Source of the DNA: Methanogenium organophilum
Lineage (GTDB): Archaea; Halobacteriota; Methanomicrobia; Methanomicrobiales; Methanomicrobiaceae
Direction: 5' to 3'
DNA length: 64,000 nt
Assembly (NCBI RefSeq): GCF_026684035.1
Contig: NZ_CP113361.1
Location: 2,356,001-2,420,000, forward strand
Positions 46,364 through 53,912 of this stretch are shown here, in pieces. A program made the translations under genes and the position numbers. Each line of letters begins with the position of its first letter. Positions within the stretch are counted from its first letter, which is position 1. The notes below the pieces were generated by a model. It had not been told where the DNA came from. It did not search any database and saw only the letters and a list, made by a program, of their open reading frames with translations.

Positions 46364-47125
46364 TTATAGGCAAGTTCCCATACACCACGCTATCTCTACC
46401 CCCATACAAACCGCAGCAGGTGCACAGGTATACGGGCTTGGCATATAATAGCAGGGTGTCAACAACGCTACACATATGTCGCAGATTGGAATTCCTGGTG
46501 GGCAGGGGATTCCCAGAATCGCACAGAGACAATCCCCAATGATGCAACTGGAAACACAGTCCCAGTAACCATCTTCTTCTGTTGCGAAGAACTGTTCTGG
46601 CATTCCTTCAGCCAAGGCACCGCCATCGATTATAATTTCTTCAATTACGTCTCCATTGCTGTCGATTCTGCTAAACGTAAGTTTATTCAGGGATTTGTCC
46701 TGATACGTACTTGTGTACTTGAGTACCCGAGCCCCATCATTGTCCCATACTGCAATAACATTCGACGTCTGAATGGAGTCGCCATTGTCGATAATAGATT
46801 CAACGGGCAATACGACAGCAGTTATCTGTTTAACTGATCCATCGTCATACTTCTTCTCGAGAGAAAATGCCTTGGCGTTGTCGACGATCATACTCAGATC
46901 TTCGGAACGCGGGATTCCCGAAAGTTTTCGCACATCGTTCAGATTCAAAGCAGAAGCAACAGCCTCGTACTTTTCCAAGCCCGATAGATCGGTTTGCCCC
47001 ATCTTTTGTTTGACATCGCCACAAGATGTACCAGGTACACAAGCCATTGCCGGCACCATCACCATGCTGACCAGCAGTAACGCCAGCAGCACAGACAGTA
47101 ACCGGGTTCTGAATTTCATTTTCAT
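46364..47125 (-). CDS. Secreted halocin C8-like precursor with Cys-rich C-terminus
   Basis: The 253-residue protein has a signal peptide (MKMKFRTRLLSVLLALLL, ending near AMA), an N-terminal domain (about 30-180) and a C-terminal 67-residue segment (187-253) with 12 cysteines, short hydrophobic runs and an LCAILGI stretch like the ICGLLGI of halocin C8. Halocin C8 is cut from the C-terminus of a precursor whose N-terminal part gives immunity; the same layout is likely here. ATG at 47125 has GGAGG seven bases upstream. It heads the operon with the LolA-like, six-helix and thioredoxin-CcdA genes. Confidence 0.7.
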   Translation of the reverse strand: MKMKFRTRLLSVLLALLLVSMVMVPAMACVPGTSCGDVKQKMGQTDLSGLEKYEAVASALNLNDVRKLSGIPRSEDLSMIVDNAKAFSLEKKYDDGSVKQITAVVLPVESIIDNGDSIQTSNVIAVWDNDGARVLKYTSTYQDKSLNKLTFSRIDSNGDVIEEIIIDGGALAEGMPEQFFATEEDGYWDCVSSCIIGDCLCAILGIPCPPGIPICDICVALLTPCYYMPSPYTCAPAAVCMGVEIAWCMGTCL

Positions 47126-47280
47126 ACTTTTTCCTCCGTTTTTCGAACCGGAGGTAAACCATGACAACAGCCTCAAATAGTATTGAAACCAATGAAGTTT
47201 TGCCTCCGGGCAGTGCGGGGTTCATCTGACTGTGTGAAAGGAGGTGAACTCCCGACTACAATTAACTCTCATCTTTTTTA
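47126..47280 (-). promoter_or_regulatory. Structured leader, copy D, ribosome site in a hairpin
   Basis: The GGAGG site of the precursor gene can pair with CCTCC upstream (CCTCCG at 47133-47138 and CGGAGG at 47149-47154 on the plus strand). A second GGAGG/CCTCC pair lies farther up (47203-47207 with 47240-47246), so alternative pairings are possible. About 85-90% of positions look shared with copy G by eye. Confidence 0.65.
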
Positions 47281-47320
47281 GTATACATTAGTTCGTTCGC
47301 CGAATATTCAGTAATCTGAT
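47281..47320 (-). promoter_or_regulatory. Island element D
   Basis: It carries gtatacattag, TTCGCCGAA and tattcagtaatctg, 155 bases before the halocin C8-like precursor gene. Confidence 0.72.
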
Positions 47321-47424
47321 GTATGTATACTGACACGGAAAGCAACGCTCTTTTGCGGCTCATACGATTTTCAGAACAAATAATAGAATCCTGTGAAATA
47401 AGAAACGGGTTTTAGCCCCGCCCC

Positions 47425-48324
47425 TTATGCAATACATACGGTGGAGATGTACATCACTCCTCCAAGGAGCAGATACTGCCCGTCGGCAATGAGGTCATAC
47501 AGCACTCTGCTGAGTTCGGCTCCGTTGAACAAAATAATATAACTCTGTACATAAATCGCGATACCGGCAATGATTGCCGTTTCGACAATTGAGAGATATC
47601 CGTTGCAAAGAACGAGAATTATCCCGATACCCATGGCGTTCATTACTGACAGAAGGATTCTGGTCCACGGAATTCCAAGGATCACAGGGATAGTCTGCAC
47701 GCCTGTCTCGGCGTCGCCCCGTACATCCCGTATGTCAAATACCGTTGAATCGATAAATGACAGGAGAAAGAAGAAGAGCCCCATTGCAATTGTCATCTCC
47801 CCAAGGGGAATTCCTGCGCATGCAACCGGCAGAAGTGCGACCGGAAGCGCCCAGGCAAGTCCCACAATGAAGTTTTTCACAAAGGGGATGTCCTTCAGGC
47901 GACGGTACCTGAACCTGTCGGGCAGAAACGGTATGCTGTATAAAATTCCGTTTACGAGGGGTATGGCGGTGATTACCGCTGCCATAATCCCGTACATCCC
48001 TGCTATCAGAAATGCAACAACGTATGCGGCAAGGGATAAATACATAAGACTGTTTATATGTTTTTTCGTGAACGCATAACGTTTGGAATGGTTGATTGCA
48101 TCTTCATCCTCGTCTGTTTTCCTGTTCAGGTTGTATACCGAAAAGGTGACAAGGAACATGATAACGCATGACGCCGGAGATACCGGTATGTCCTGTAGCA
48201 CAGAAGACAGGTAAACCATTGAAACGGCGGCAATGCAGAGATACAAAGAGCTGTACAAAATTGTATCAAACAATGACTGAAGATTCAGCTCACTGTTTCC
48301 GGGGGTATGCTCGAATTTGAACAT
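47425..48324 (-). CDS. UbiA-family membrane prenyltransferase
   Basis: UbiA enzymes transfer polyprenyl groups to aromatic or polar acceptors in the membrane. The 299-residue protein has about eight helices and both Asp-rich motifs, NLNRKTDEDED (about 66-76) and DIRDVRGDAETG (about 197-208). The acceptor cannot be told from sequence. It has its own copy of the island element 25 bases upstream, and its 3' end has been copied twice elsewhere in the island. Confidence 0.88.
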   Translation of the reverse strand: MFKFEHTPGNSELNLQSLFDTILYSSLYLCIAAVSMVYLSSVLQDIPVSPASCVIMFLVTFSVYNLNRKTDEDEDAINHSKRYAFTKKHINSLMYLSLAAYVVAFLIAGMYGIMAAVITAIPLVNGILYSIPFLPDRFRYRRLKDIPFVKNFIVGLAWALPVALLPVACAGIPLGEMTIAMGLFFFLLSFIDSTVFDIRDVRGDAETGVQTIPVILGIPWTRILLSVMNAMGIGIILVLCNGYLSIVETAIIAGIAIYVQSYIILFNGAELSRVLYDLIADGQYLLLGGVMYISTVCIA

Positions 48325-48348
48325 ACATTACCATGGTTACAGGTAATT

Positions 48349-48386
48349 GACATTAGTTCGTTCGCCGAATGTTAAGTTATCTGACT
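48349..48386 (-). promoter_or_regulatory. Island element E
   Basis: A more diverged copy: cattag, TTCGCCGAA, then tgttaagttatctg, only about 25 bases before the UbiA gene start. The dyad core is intact while the outer parts have drifted. Confidence 0.62.
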
Positions 48387-48779
48387 AATATAAAGAATGC
48401 CCTCGTGAGAGTCAGAAAAAATCCCTTTTGAGTATTTGCAGGGGTATATGAGGCTGAATACTTTTGATATGTCCTGATGATATGAAAAGAGGTACTCACC
48501 GATGTAATGGCTGGACTGTTTCAGGGCTGATAAGGTCATTTGTAATAGTATATCCGTGATTTGTCAAAATCATCCAATGACATTCTCATCTGAATCTTCT
48601 TTGACCAAATCTTTGTTATTTAGATAATTCTGTGAAAAGAACAGCAGGCAAATTCCGGCTGAAAGAAGAGGAGGGAGTTTACAACCTTGCTGCGATAGGC
48701 ATTGTGCATATCAACGTGCAAATCGAAATACCGGACCCTTCAGAATCCATATCGACCATCCCTGCACGATACGAAGCGT
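48387..48779. other. Gene-free region (393 bp)
   Basis: No supported gene or RNA seen. It holds the 3' side of the propeller lipoprotein gene and sequence upstream of element E. Confidence 0.45.
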
Positions 48780-49916
48780 TCAGAAATAAATCGAATTTCC
48801 GAAGATAGCAAATCCGCCGTCTGCCGTCTGAATGATTGATGTAACGTATCGATCATTCCCGATATTAAACGATTTATCCCATGTGACCGCCCCGTCATTG
48901 TCAAGCTTGACGACCTGGAGGGGAGTGCCGCGATGGCCGGACTCATGCAGTTGGTTATATTTTGGGTTAGAATATCCGGCATATGCATATCCGCCGTCTT
49001 CAGTCGCGACGATGAATGGGGAGGCCTGCACGGGCCGTTCCGCGATCAGTTCGCCTTTTGCAGAGAGGGATACTTCGGTTGTCTCCGTGAAAAAACTATA
49101 TTCCGGGCCCCTGGTAATAACCTGTTCGGTAGCATAGATGAGGTCATATGTGCCTGCGGGGGAGAGACGGACGATATAGAGGCGGGTAAGTAATTCGTTC
49201 GAAAACGTCCTGTTCCATACGCGGTCTCCTTCGGCATTGAGTTGGGCGACCCACGCACCGGCGTCGCAGGTTCCTCCGGTGACAAAGCCTCCCGCGGGTG
49301 CTGTGATTATCGTTCGGGCACTCTTGTCCGGAGCAAATGCGGTCTCCCAGAGGGTCATTCCATTCTCGTCAAGTCTGACGGACTGATTGTTCCCCACTAC
49401 AGCATATCCGCCGTTCGGTGCCCTGACCAGCACCAACCGTTCCCCCCGTTCGCTTTCGTCATCGATTGATGTGTTCCAGAGGGTATTTCCCCTTACATCC
49501 ATCCGTGTCAGAACTCCCGAATGTCCGGCGACGACATACCCGCCGCCCGGAGCCTCGACAAGTGATTCACCCCATTCCAGTGTTGTATCAATGGCGATAT
49601 CTGATACCGCCTCACCCCCTGCATCAAAGGTAAAAATGCGGGGGATGAGACCCTCTGTGCCTGCGACTGCGTACCCGCCGTCAGAAGTCTGGATAATCGC
49701 TGCACCGGTTATTTTTGGGTCGCCATCAATGATCGTGGTCCACTGCTTGTTCCCGTCTGCATCGACTTTGAGGATCCAGATACCCGTTATTATATCTCCT
49801 GTGCCGTACTGTCTTTTATTGAGACATCCGGCGGTGAATAGTGTGGTTAGTATGAAAAGAACGACGATGATCACGGTGGCCGTATTCCGTATTCTTTGGT
49901 GATCCTGGCTCAGCAT
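48780..49916 (-). CDS. Beta-propeller lipoprotein
   Basis: A 378-residue lipoprotein with lipobox FTAGC (Cys at about 31) and repeated propeller motifs of the type TSDGGYAVAG, PGGGYVVAGHSG, PNGGYAVVGNN, PAGGFVTGG, EDGGYAYAG and TADGGFAIFG, giving six or more blades. It should be attached to the cell surface. The N-terminus precedes the lipobox by a normal signal peptide. Element F lies 23 bases upstream. The repeats resemble those of the membrane-propeller fusion protein at 39840-41477. Confidence 0.82.
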   Translation of the reverse strand: MLSQDHQRIRNTATVIIVVLFILTTLFTAGCLNKRQYGTGDIITGIWILKVDADGNKQWTTIIDGDPKITGAAIIQTSDGGYAVAGTEGLIPRIFTFDAGGEAVSDIAIDTTLEWGESLVEAPGGGYVVAGHSGVLTRMDVRGNTLWNTSIDDESERGERLVLVRAPNGGYAVVGNNQSVRLDENGMTLWETAFAPDKSARTIITAPAGGFVTGGTCDAGAWVAQLNAEGDRVWNRTFSNELLTRLYIVRLSPAGTYDLIYATEQVITRGPEYSFFTETTEVSLSAKGELIAERPVQASPFIVATEDGGYAYAGYSNPKYNQLHESGHRGTPLQVVKLDNDGAVTWDKSFNIGNDRYVTSIIQTADGGFAIFGNSIYF

Positions 49917-49938
49917 ACTCTAAATTCTTGTTCTTTTG

Positions 49939-49978
49939 GTATACATTAGTACGTTTGATGAATATTCGGTGATCTGAG
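49939..49978 (-). promoter_or_regulatory. Island element F
   Basis: It reads gtatacattag, then TTTGATGAA, then tattcggtgatctg, 23 bases before the propeller lipoprotein gene. The dyad core is changed from TTCG-N-CGAA and imperfect here. Confidence 0.66.
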
Positions 49979-50546
49979 GAATATGTGGGCGTTCGGATTG
50001 AGATGACGTGAGGTGATGAACAGTATCTGGGAGGGGCATGTGATAATCCTCTTTGCCCTTGTGGTTCTGATGACGGTTTGAAAATCTTTCTATGGCCTTT
50101 GTGATTAATGGATCTCTTCAAAAAAAAGGCTGGCCGGGTTTTAATATGATAATATCTCCCGGGTGAAGTTACATTGTAAAAATACCTGTCAGGATCGTAT
50201 GTCCTGGTTTGAATTATTGGACAATTTCGTGAACTTTTGATGGGATATTGTTTAACTGTCAAATTCATTTTCCCGACGAAATTATGGAAAATTTGGATCA
50301 CGTTAGTGAATAGTATTCTAAGGTGGTTCAGCACAAAGTGGCAATGTATTGTCAGTACATCTGTGTTGATGTACGACTGTCGATTTTTCGGGGATTTCCA
50401 CCATACCAGCCGAACACCGGCTCTTTGCGGCTGTACTGCTCACAGATGAAGAGAATGGGTTTTCTGCCCGGACCGGATGGGACTGTTCTCCGGATTTATA
50501 AAAATCGAATGTCCGATGAGGGTATTTTTGAACAGTTATTTGTTCA
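49979..50546. other. Gene-free region (568 bp)
   Basis: I see no supported gene. Two short plus-strand open frames at 50237-50550 have no ribosome site and no protein likeness. No copy of the island element is present. Confidence 0.45.
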
Positions 50547-50870
50547 TTAAGATAATTGTCTCCCTATTTTTCGGGCAATGATATTATATATCTCTGCAAG
50601 AAGGAACCCAACAATACTACTAATGACGATGACTGCACCAAGGCACCCGATAATGGTATAGATGTTGAAGAACTGAAAAAACCCTGCATATTCTTTCGGA
50701 AGGAATATCATATTCCCTCTGATGATGAAATAATACAATAAAAAACCGCAAACAGACAAAATAATAGCAATACCGGAGACAATTCCGGTGAACATTTTTA
50801 CAAATGAAAACGTATCGATTTGAGAGATTTCAACAGAATCTGTGTTGGTTACCTGTTCCTGTTTTTCCAT
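50547..50870 (-). CDS. Small membrane protein downstream of secreted precursor, candidate immunity factor
   Basis: A 107-residue protein with two strong helices (about 28-50 and 70-95) and charged ends. No family recognised. It lies 50 bases after the secreted-protein gene at 50921-51856 in the same direction, so it should share the element G transcript. Its size and place fit an immunity or chaperone protein for the secreted product, which is inference. Confidence 0.68.
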   Translation of the reverse strand: MEKQEQVTNTDSVEISQIDTFSFVKMFTGIVSGIAIILSVCGFLLYYFIIRGNMIFLPKEYAGFFQFFNIYTIIGCLGAVIVISSIVGFLLAEIYNIIARKIGRQLS

Positions 50871-50920
50871 GAATTTTACCTACATTAAATAATTATTATA
50901 ATTTTGAAGAATTAAAATAT

Positions 50921-51856
50921 TTATGAAATATATGTCCATCCTGTATCGGTGAAATATGTCTGTACAGGAGGGAAATATAACGGCCCAACTTCTGCGATGT
51001 GGCCACCTGTTGTCTTATAATTACCCGACGAAAGAACTGTGTATGCGAAACCGGCCTTCATTTCATATACATTGCAGCCATCCTTATAATCAAGGGCATA
51101 TGTTATTCCATTGTCTTTTTCCAAATCAGATGCAACGGACATGTAAGGAATTGTATACCAGGGATTTGGAAGCCAAACTCTGCTATATGATTCAAAATCC
51201 ACAGTCATTGAAAATAATCTCTGGTTAAGAGACGATTCGGGATGCACAACAATAAAAGGCAGACCGTCCAATAATTGTTGTTCTTCCGTTTGGTCGTTCG
51301 TGGATAAACCAGTATTCTGATCCTCTGAGCATATGAATGGCTGTTGGTAAATAAACTGTTTTGTGCTTTCAGACATACCATTTAATGCATCTGGAAAAAC
51401 GTTTTCAAGAAATTCTCCGGTTGTAATATGTTCACCCTTAAGTTCATTGTATACCTTCAGTTGCTCTTCACTTGCAGTAAATGAATGTCCTTGCTTCACA
51501 TCGTCTCTGGATATTTCTTTAATTTCATATTTTACCGTCGTTGGAATATACTCATTATTTTGTCCTTTCATCATTTGAGATGTCGAAGATAAATCCGCAG
51601 TATATCCAATTTTAGATAATTTCAACAGTGTTGAATCAATTTTCTCTACAGATTGCATTATTTTTTGATGGTCTTGCACGGATACGGCCTGATTGTAGTC
51701 AATAACTTGTTCATCAAGAAGTTCAGTCAATGACGTTTTTATGATTTCTGTGTCATTACTCTCTTGCTGCGCACTCCCCGCCGACACCATCACCACGCTC
51801 ACCAGCAGCAACGCCAGGAGCACGGAGAGTGCCCGCATTTCAATTCTTTTTTTCAT
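50921..51856 (-). CDS. Secreted protein sharing leader and signal peptide with the halocin C8-like precursor
   Basis: The 311-residue protein has a signal peptide almost the same as that of the precursor at 46364-47125 (SVLLALLLVS core) but an unrelated mature part: a helical Gln/Glu/Ser-rich N-terminal half and a beta-rich C-terminal part (VWLPNPWYTIPYMSV, GFAYTVLSSGNYKTTGGHIAEVG). It has only a few cysteines and no Cys-rich tail. The ATG at 51856 has GGAGG seven bases upstream inside a hairpin. Function unknown; a secreted effector is a reasonable guess. Confidence 0.78.
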   Translation of the reverse strand: MKKRIEMRALSVLLALLLVSVVMVSAGSAQQESNDTEIIKTSLTELLDEQVIDYNQAVSVQDHQKIMQSVEKIDSTLLKLSKIGYTADLSSTSQMMKGQNNEYIPTTVKYEIKEISRDDVKQGHSFTASEEQLKVYNELKGEHITTGEFLENVFPDALNGMSESTKQFIYQQPFICSEDQNTGLSTNDQTEEQQLLDGLPFIVVHPESSLNQRLFSMTVDFESYSRVWLPNPWYTIPYMSVASDLEKDNGITYALDYKDGCNVYEMKAGFAYTVLSSGNYKTTGGHIAEVGPLYFPPVQTYFTDTGWTYIS

Positions 51857-52010
51857 ACTTTTTCCTCCGTTTTTCGAACCGGAGGTAAACTATGACAGCA
51901 GCTACAAATACTATCGAAGCCAATGAAGTTTTGCCTCCGGGCAGTGCGGGTTCATCTGACTGTGTGAAATGAGGTGAACTCCCGACTACAATTTACTCTC
52001 GTCTCTTCTG
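51857..52010 (-). promoter_or_regulatory. Structured leader, copy G, ribosome site in a hairpin
   Basis: Same layout as copy D: CCTCCG (51864-51869) can pair with CGGAGG (51880-51885), hiding the ribosome site; a second GGAGG/CCTCC pair lies upstream. A small open frame from a TTG after the first GGAGG is also shared with copy D. Confidence 0.65.
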
Positions 52011-52071
52011 GTATACATTAGTACGTTTGCCAAATATTCAGTAGATTGAAGAATATTCAGTGATCTGCTGA
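52011..52071 (-). promoter_or_regulatory. Island element G, with a repeated outer half
   Basis: It reads gtatacattag, then TTTGCCAAA, then tattcag, and the tattcag part is repeated 21 bases farther out before tgatctg. Compared with the other copies both arms of the dyad changed together (TTCG/CGAA to TTTG/CAAA). It lies 155 bases before the secreted-protein gene. Confidence 0.7.
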
Positions 52072-52129
52072 ATATAATGGTACCCCTTATGGGGTTTGAA
52101 AAAAAGTGAGTCTGGAAGAGGAGGTGTAA

Positions 52130-52945
52130 TCAGATGATGGTAAATTCTTCTGATATTTCCCGGTAATACGAAAAGAGACGATCACCCCATGCAAGGGCCG
52201 GACTGTCAGTGGCGATGAGGTCGCTTGAGATATCGTACTTGAAATCATCATTCCTGCACAGCCCGAATGAGAGGGTTGCATTGGTCACCGTCAACCCGAT
52301 ATAAAGAGGCATGGGCGCCACATATACCCTGAAGTGATTATAGCCTTCAATCTCTTTGATCTTACTCAGAAACGGTTCTTTCCTGAGTTCTTCAGCGATC
52401 TCTGAGTTCACCACCATCTCCACATGTACTCCTTCCTTCACCTTCGTAATGAGGGCATCTGCATGGTTGTGGCTCATGAAAGAGGAGACGACAGATATCC
52501 GTTCGGCATCTGCAATCATCTCGAAAAAACACTCAAGGACGGAAAAAATATCGGTATTGCTGGTTTCGACAATCGTGGAATTATAGAGGTCGCCGATGTC
52601 ACGCAGGAACGGGGCAGGAAGTACTTCAAGATAATGTGTGGACCAGAATTTTGGATTTTTACTGAAAAGGTATCCTGCTCTGATATGATCCTGTACCTGT
52701 GATGAAATGACCTTTCCCTGAGGGGTCAGATAATAGGCGTCGTCACGGTAGTGAATATAGTGTACTCCCTCCAGAAACCGAATCTTTGGAAGGAGTGTCT
52801 GTGAAGTAGTGTCGGTCACATCACGAAGTTTTGCGAGAGTTTTGCCTCCCTCACTCAATGAGATCATGATCTGCAAAAGCAGCCGTGACCTGAACAGCTT
52901 CTGGATGCCATCCTGGTATGTATTGAAAATCTCAAGCGTGTCCAT
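52130..52945 (-). CDS. Winged-helix regulator with FilR1-type (DUF1724) domain
   Basis: The 271-residue protein has an N-terminal winged helix (about 10-80, RSRLLLQIMISLSEGGKTLAKLRD then TTSQTLLPKIRFLE) and a C-terminal domain of the kind found in methanogen regulators such as FilR1 (middle domain DUF1724), with SVVSSFMSHNHADALI and PLYIGLTVTNATLSFGL. It lies at the upstream edge of the island in the same direction and is a candidate regulator of the shared elements, though it has no element of its own. Confidence 0.82.
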   Translation of the reverse strand: MDTLEIFNTYQDGIQKLFRSRLLLQIMISLSEGGKTLAKLRDVTDTTSQTLLPKIRFLEGVHYIHYRDDAYYLTPQGKVISSQVQDHIRAGYLFSKNPKFWSTHYLEVLPAPFLRDIGDLYNSTIVETSNTDIFSVLECFFEMIADAERISVVSSFMSHNHADALITKVKEGVHVEMVVNSEIAEELRKEPFLSKIKEIEGYNHFRVYVAPMPLYIGLTVTNATLSFGLCRNDDFKYDISSDLIATDSPALAWGDRLFSYYREISEEFTII

Positions 52946-53233
52946 GGTATGCCTTATTAATAATCATTATTTTTACATATATACTGATATACTTTAATTT
53001 TGAAGCCAAAAGCTCTGTATTTGTTGCCATAATTGGAAAAAATTGGCAAATTGGTCTGAAAATATTTGCCGGTTCTCGCCGGTTGTTCTCTTGCATGAGG
53101 ATGCCCTTTGACCATTCCCATGCCATATTTATATGAGAATTCTCTTCCGCACAAGAGGGGCTTTCGGTACCATCGGTTCAGCAGGAGAAATGGGGTGGCG
53201 GGGAGGGTTCGAAGATACTATTTACTGTTCGAT

Positions 53234-53785
53234 TTATTCCCTCCCGCCGTAATCAGGAAGAACTCTTACCCCCTCCCCGTCCCGCTGTATGTGGGCGTTC
53301 AGGTCAGAGAGATTTTGGTAAATGCGGCAGAAGGATGTTTCCGGAAGCGACACGGTAGCATTTTTGGACATTGCGATGTGGCGTTCATACACCGTCTGCG
53401 GCATCCGTATCAGGACAACAGATTTCCCGGTATCAAGGTCTGTTTCCAAGTACCAGTTCTCATACTCATCGGATTTCATGAACCGGGAGCTCAGGTTCAG
53501 CCGTGAGAGGGGGATTTCAACAATACCCGTCGGGGTATCCTGACCCGGTGCACTTAGTGTTGATTCTGCGAGGATGATGGTGATCATTTCGGATTCCGGG
53601 ATAGGAGTTGCAGGAGATGCATTTGCCCAGTACTCCGGTGGTATGTGATGTTCGGACGGGTCCGGTGATTCCGGCTCCCCCAGAGGAAATCCCGTCATCA
53701 CCGCCAGCGCGAGGAGCACTATGATGAGGACTGCAATCAGGACAATACAATATTTCAACAGAGCCATTGTATTCATTTTCAGCAT
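53234..53785 (-). CDS. Membrane-anchored protein of unknown function
   Basis: A 183-residue protein with one N-terminal helix (about 10-32), a Pro/Ser-rich stretch (about 36-65) and a beta-rich outer domain (GIVEIPLSRLNLSSRFM, LDTGKSVVLIRMPQ). No family recognised. ATGs at 53776 and 53767 are alternative starts. It is divergent from the lipoprotein gene at 53913 and has no island element. Confidence 0.68.
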   Translation of the reverse strand: MLKMNTMALLKYCIVLIAVLIIVLLALAVMTGFPLGEPESPDPSEHHIPPEYWANASPATPIPESEMITIILAESTLSAPGQDTPTGIVEIPLSRLNLSSRFMKSDEYENWYLETDLDTGKSVVLIRMPQTVYERHIAMSKNATVSLPETSFCRIYQNLSDLNAHIQRDGEGVRVLPDYGGRE

Positions 53786-53912
53786 TTTTCATCTACCATT
53801 TTCATCTGCTTTTCCCCGGTCCCGTGCACAGGGATCTCTCCTTTGTGGGGATGATCGGTATTCCGGTGCTGATCATATGGAATTATATAATGTGTGGCAT
53901 ATATGTCATTAT

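Noticed and set aside
46845-47225. 126-codon minus-strand frame overlapping the halocin C8-like precursor
   Set aside because: It is a shifted shadow of the precursor gene beyond the leader; only its short leader part is shared with copy G and is discussed as a possible leader peptide.
50237-50550. Two plus-strand frames as possible transposase remnants
   Set aside because: No recognisable motif or inverted repeats around them.
39631-52071. Seven like repeats of about 40 bp considered as a CRISPR array or insertion-sequence ends
   Set aside because: They lie kilobases apart, all in one orientation at fixed distances from gene starts, with no cas or transposase gene, so a promoter element fits better.
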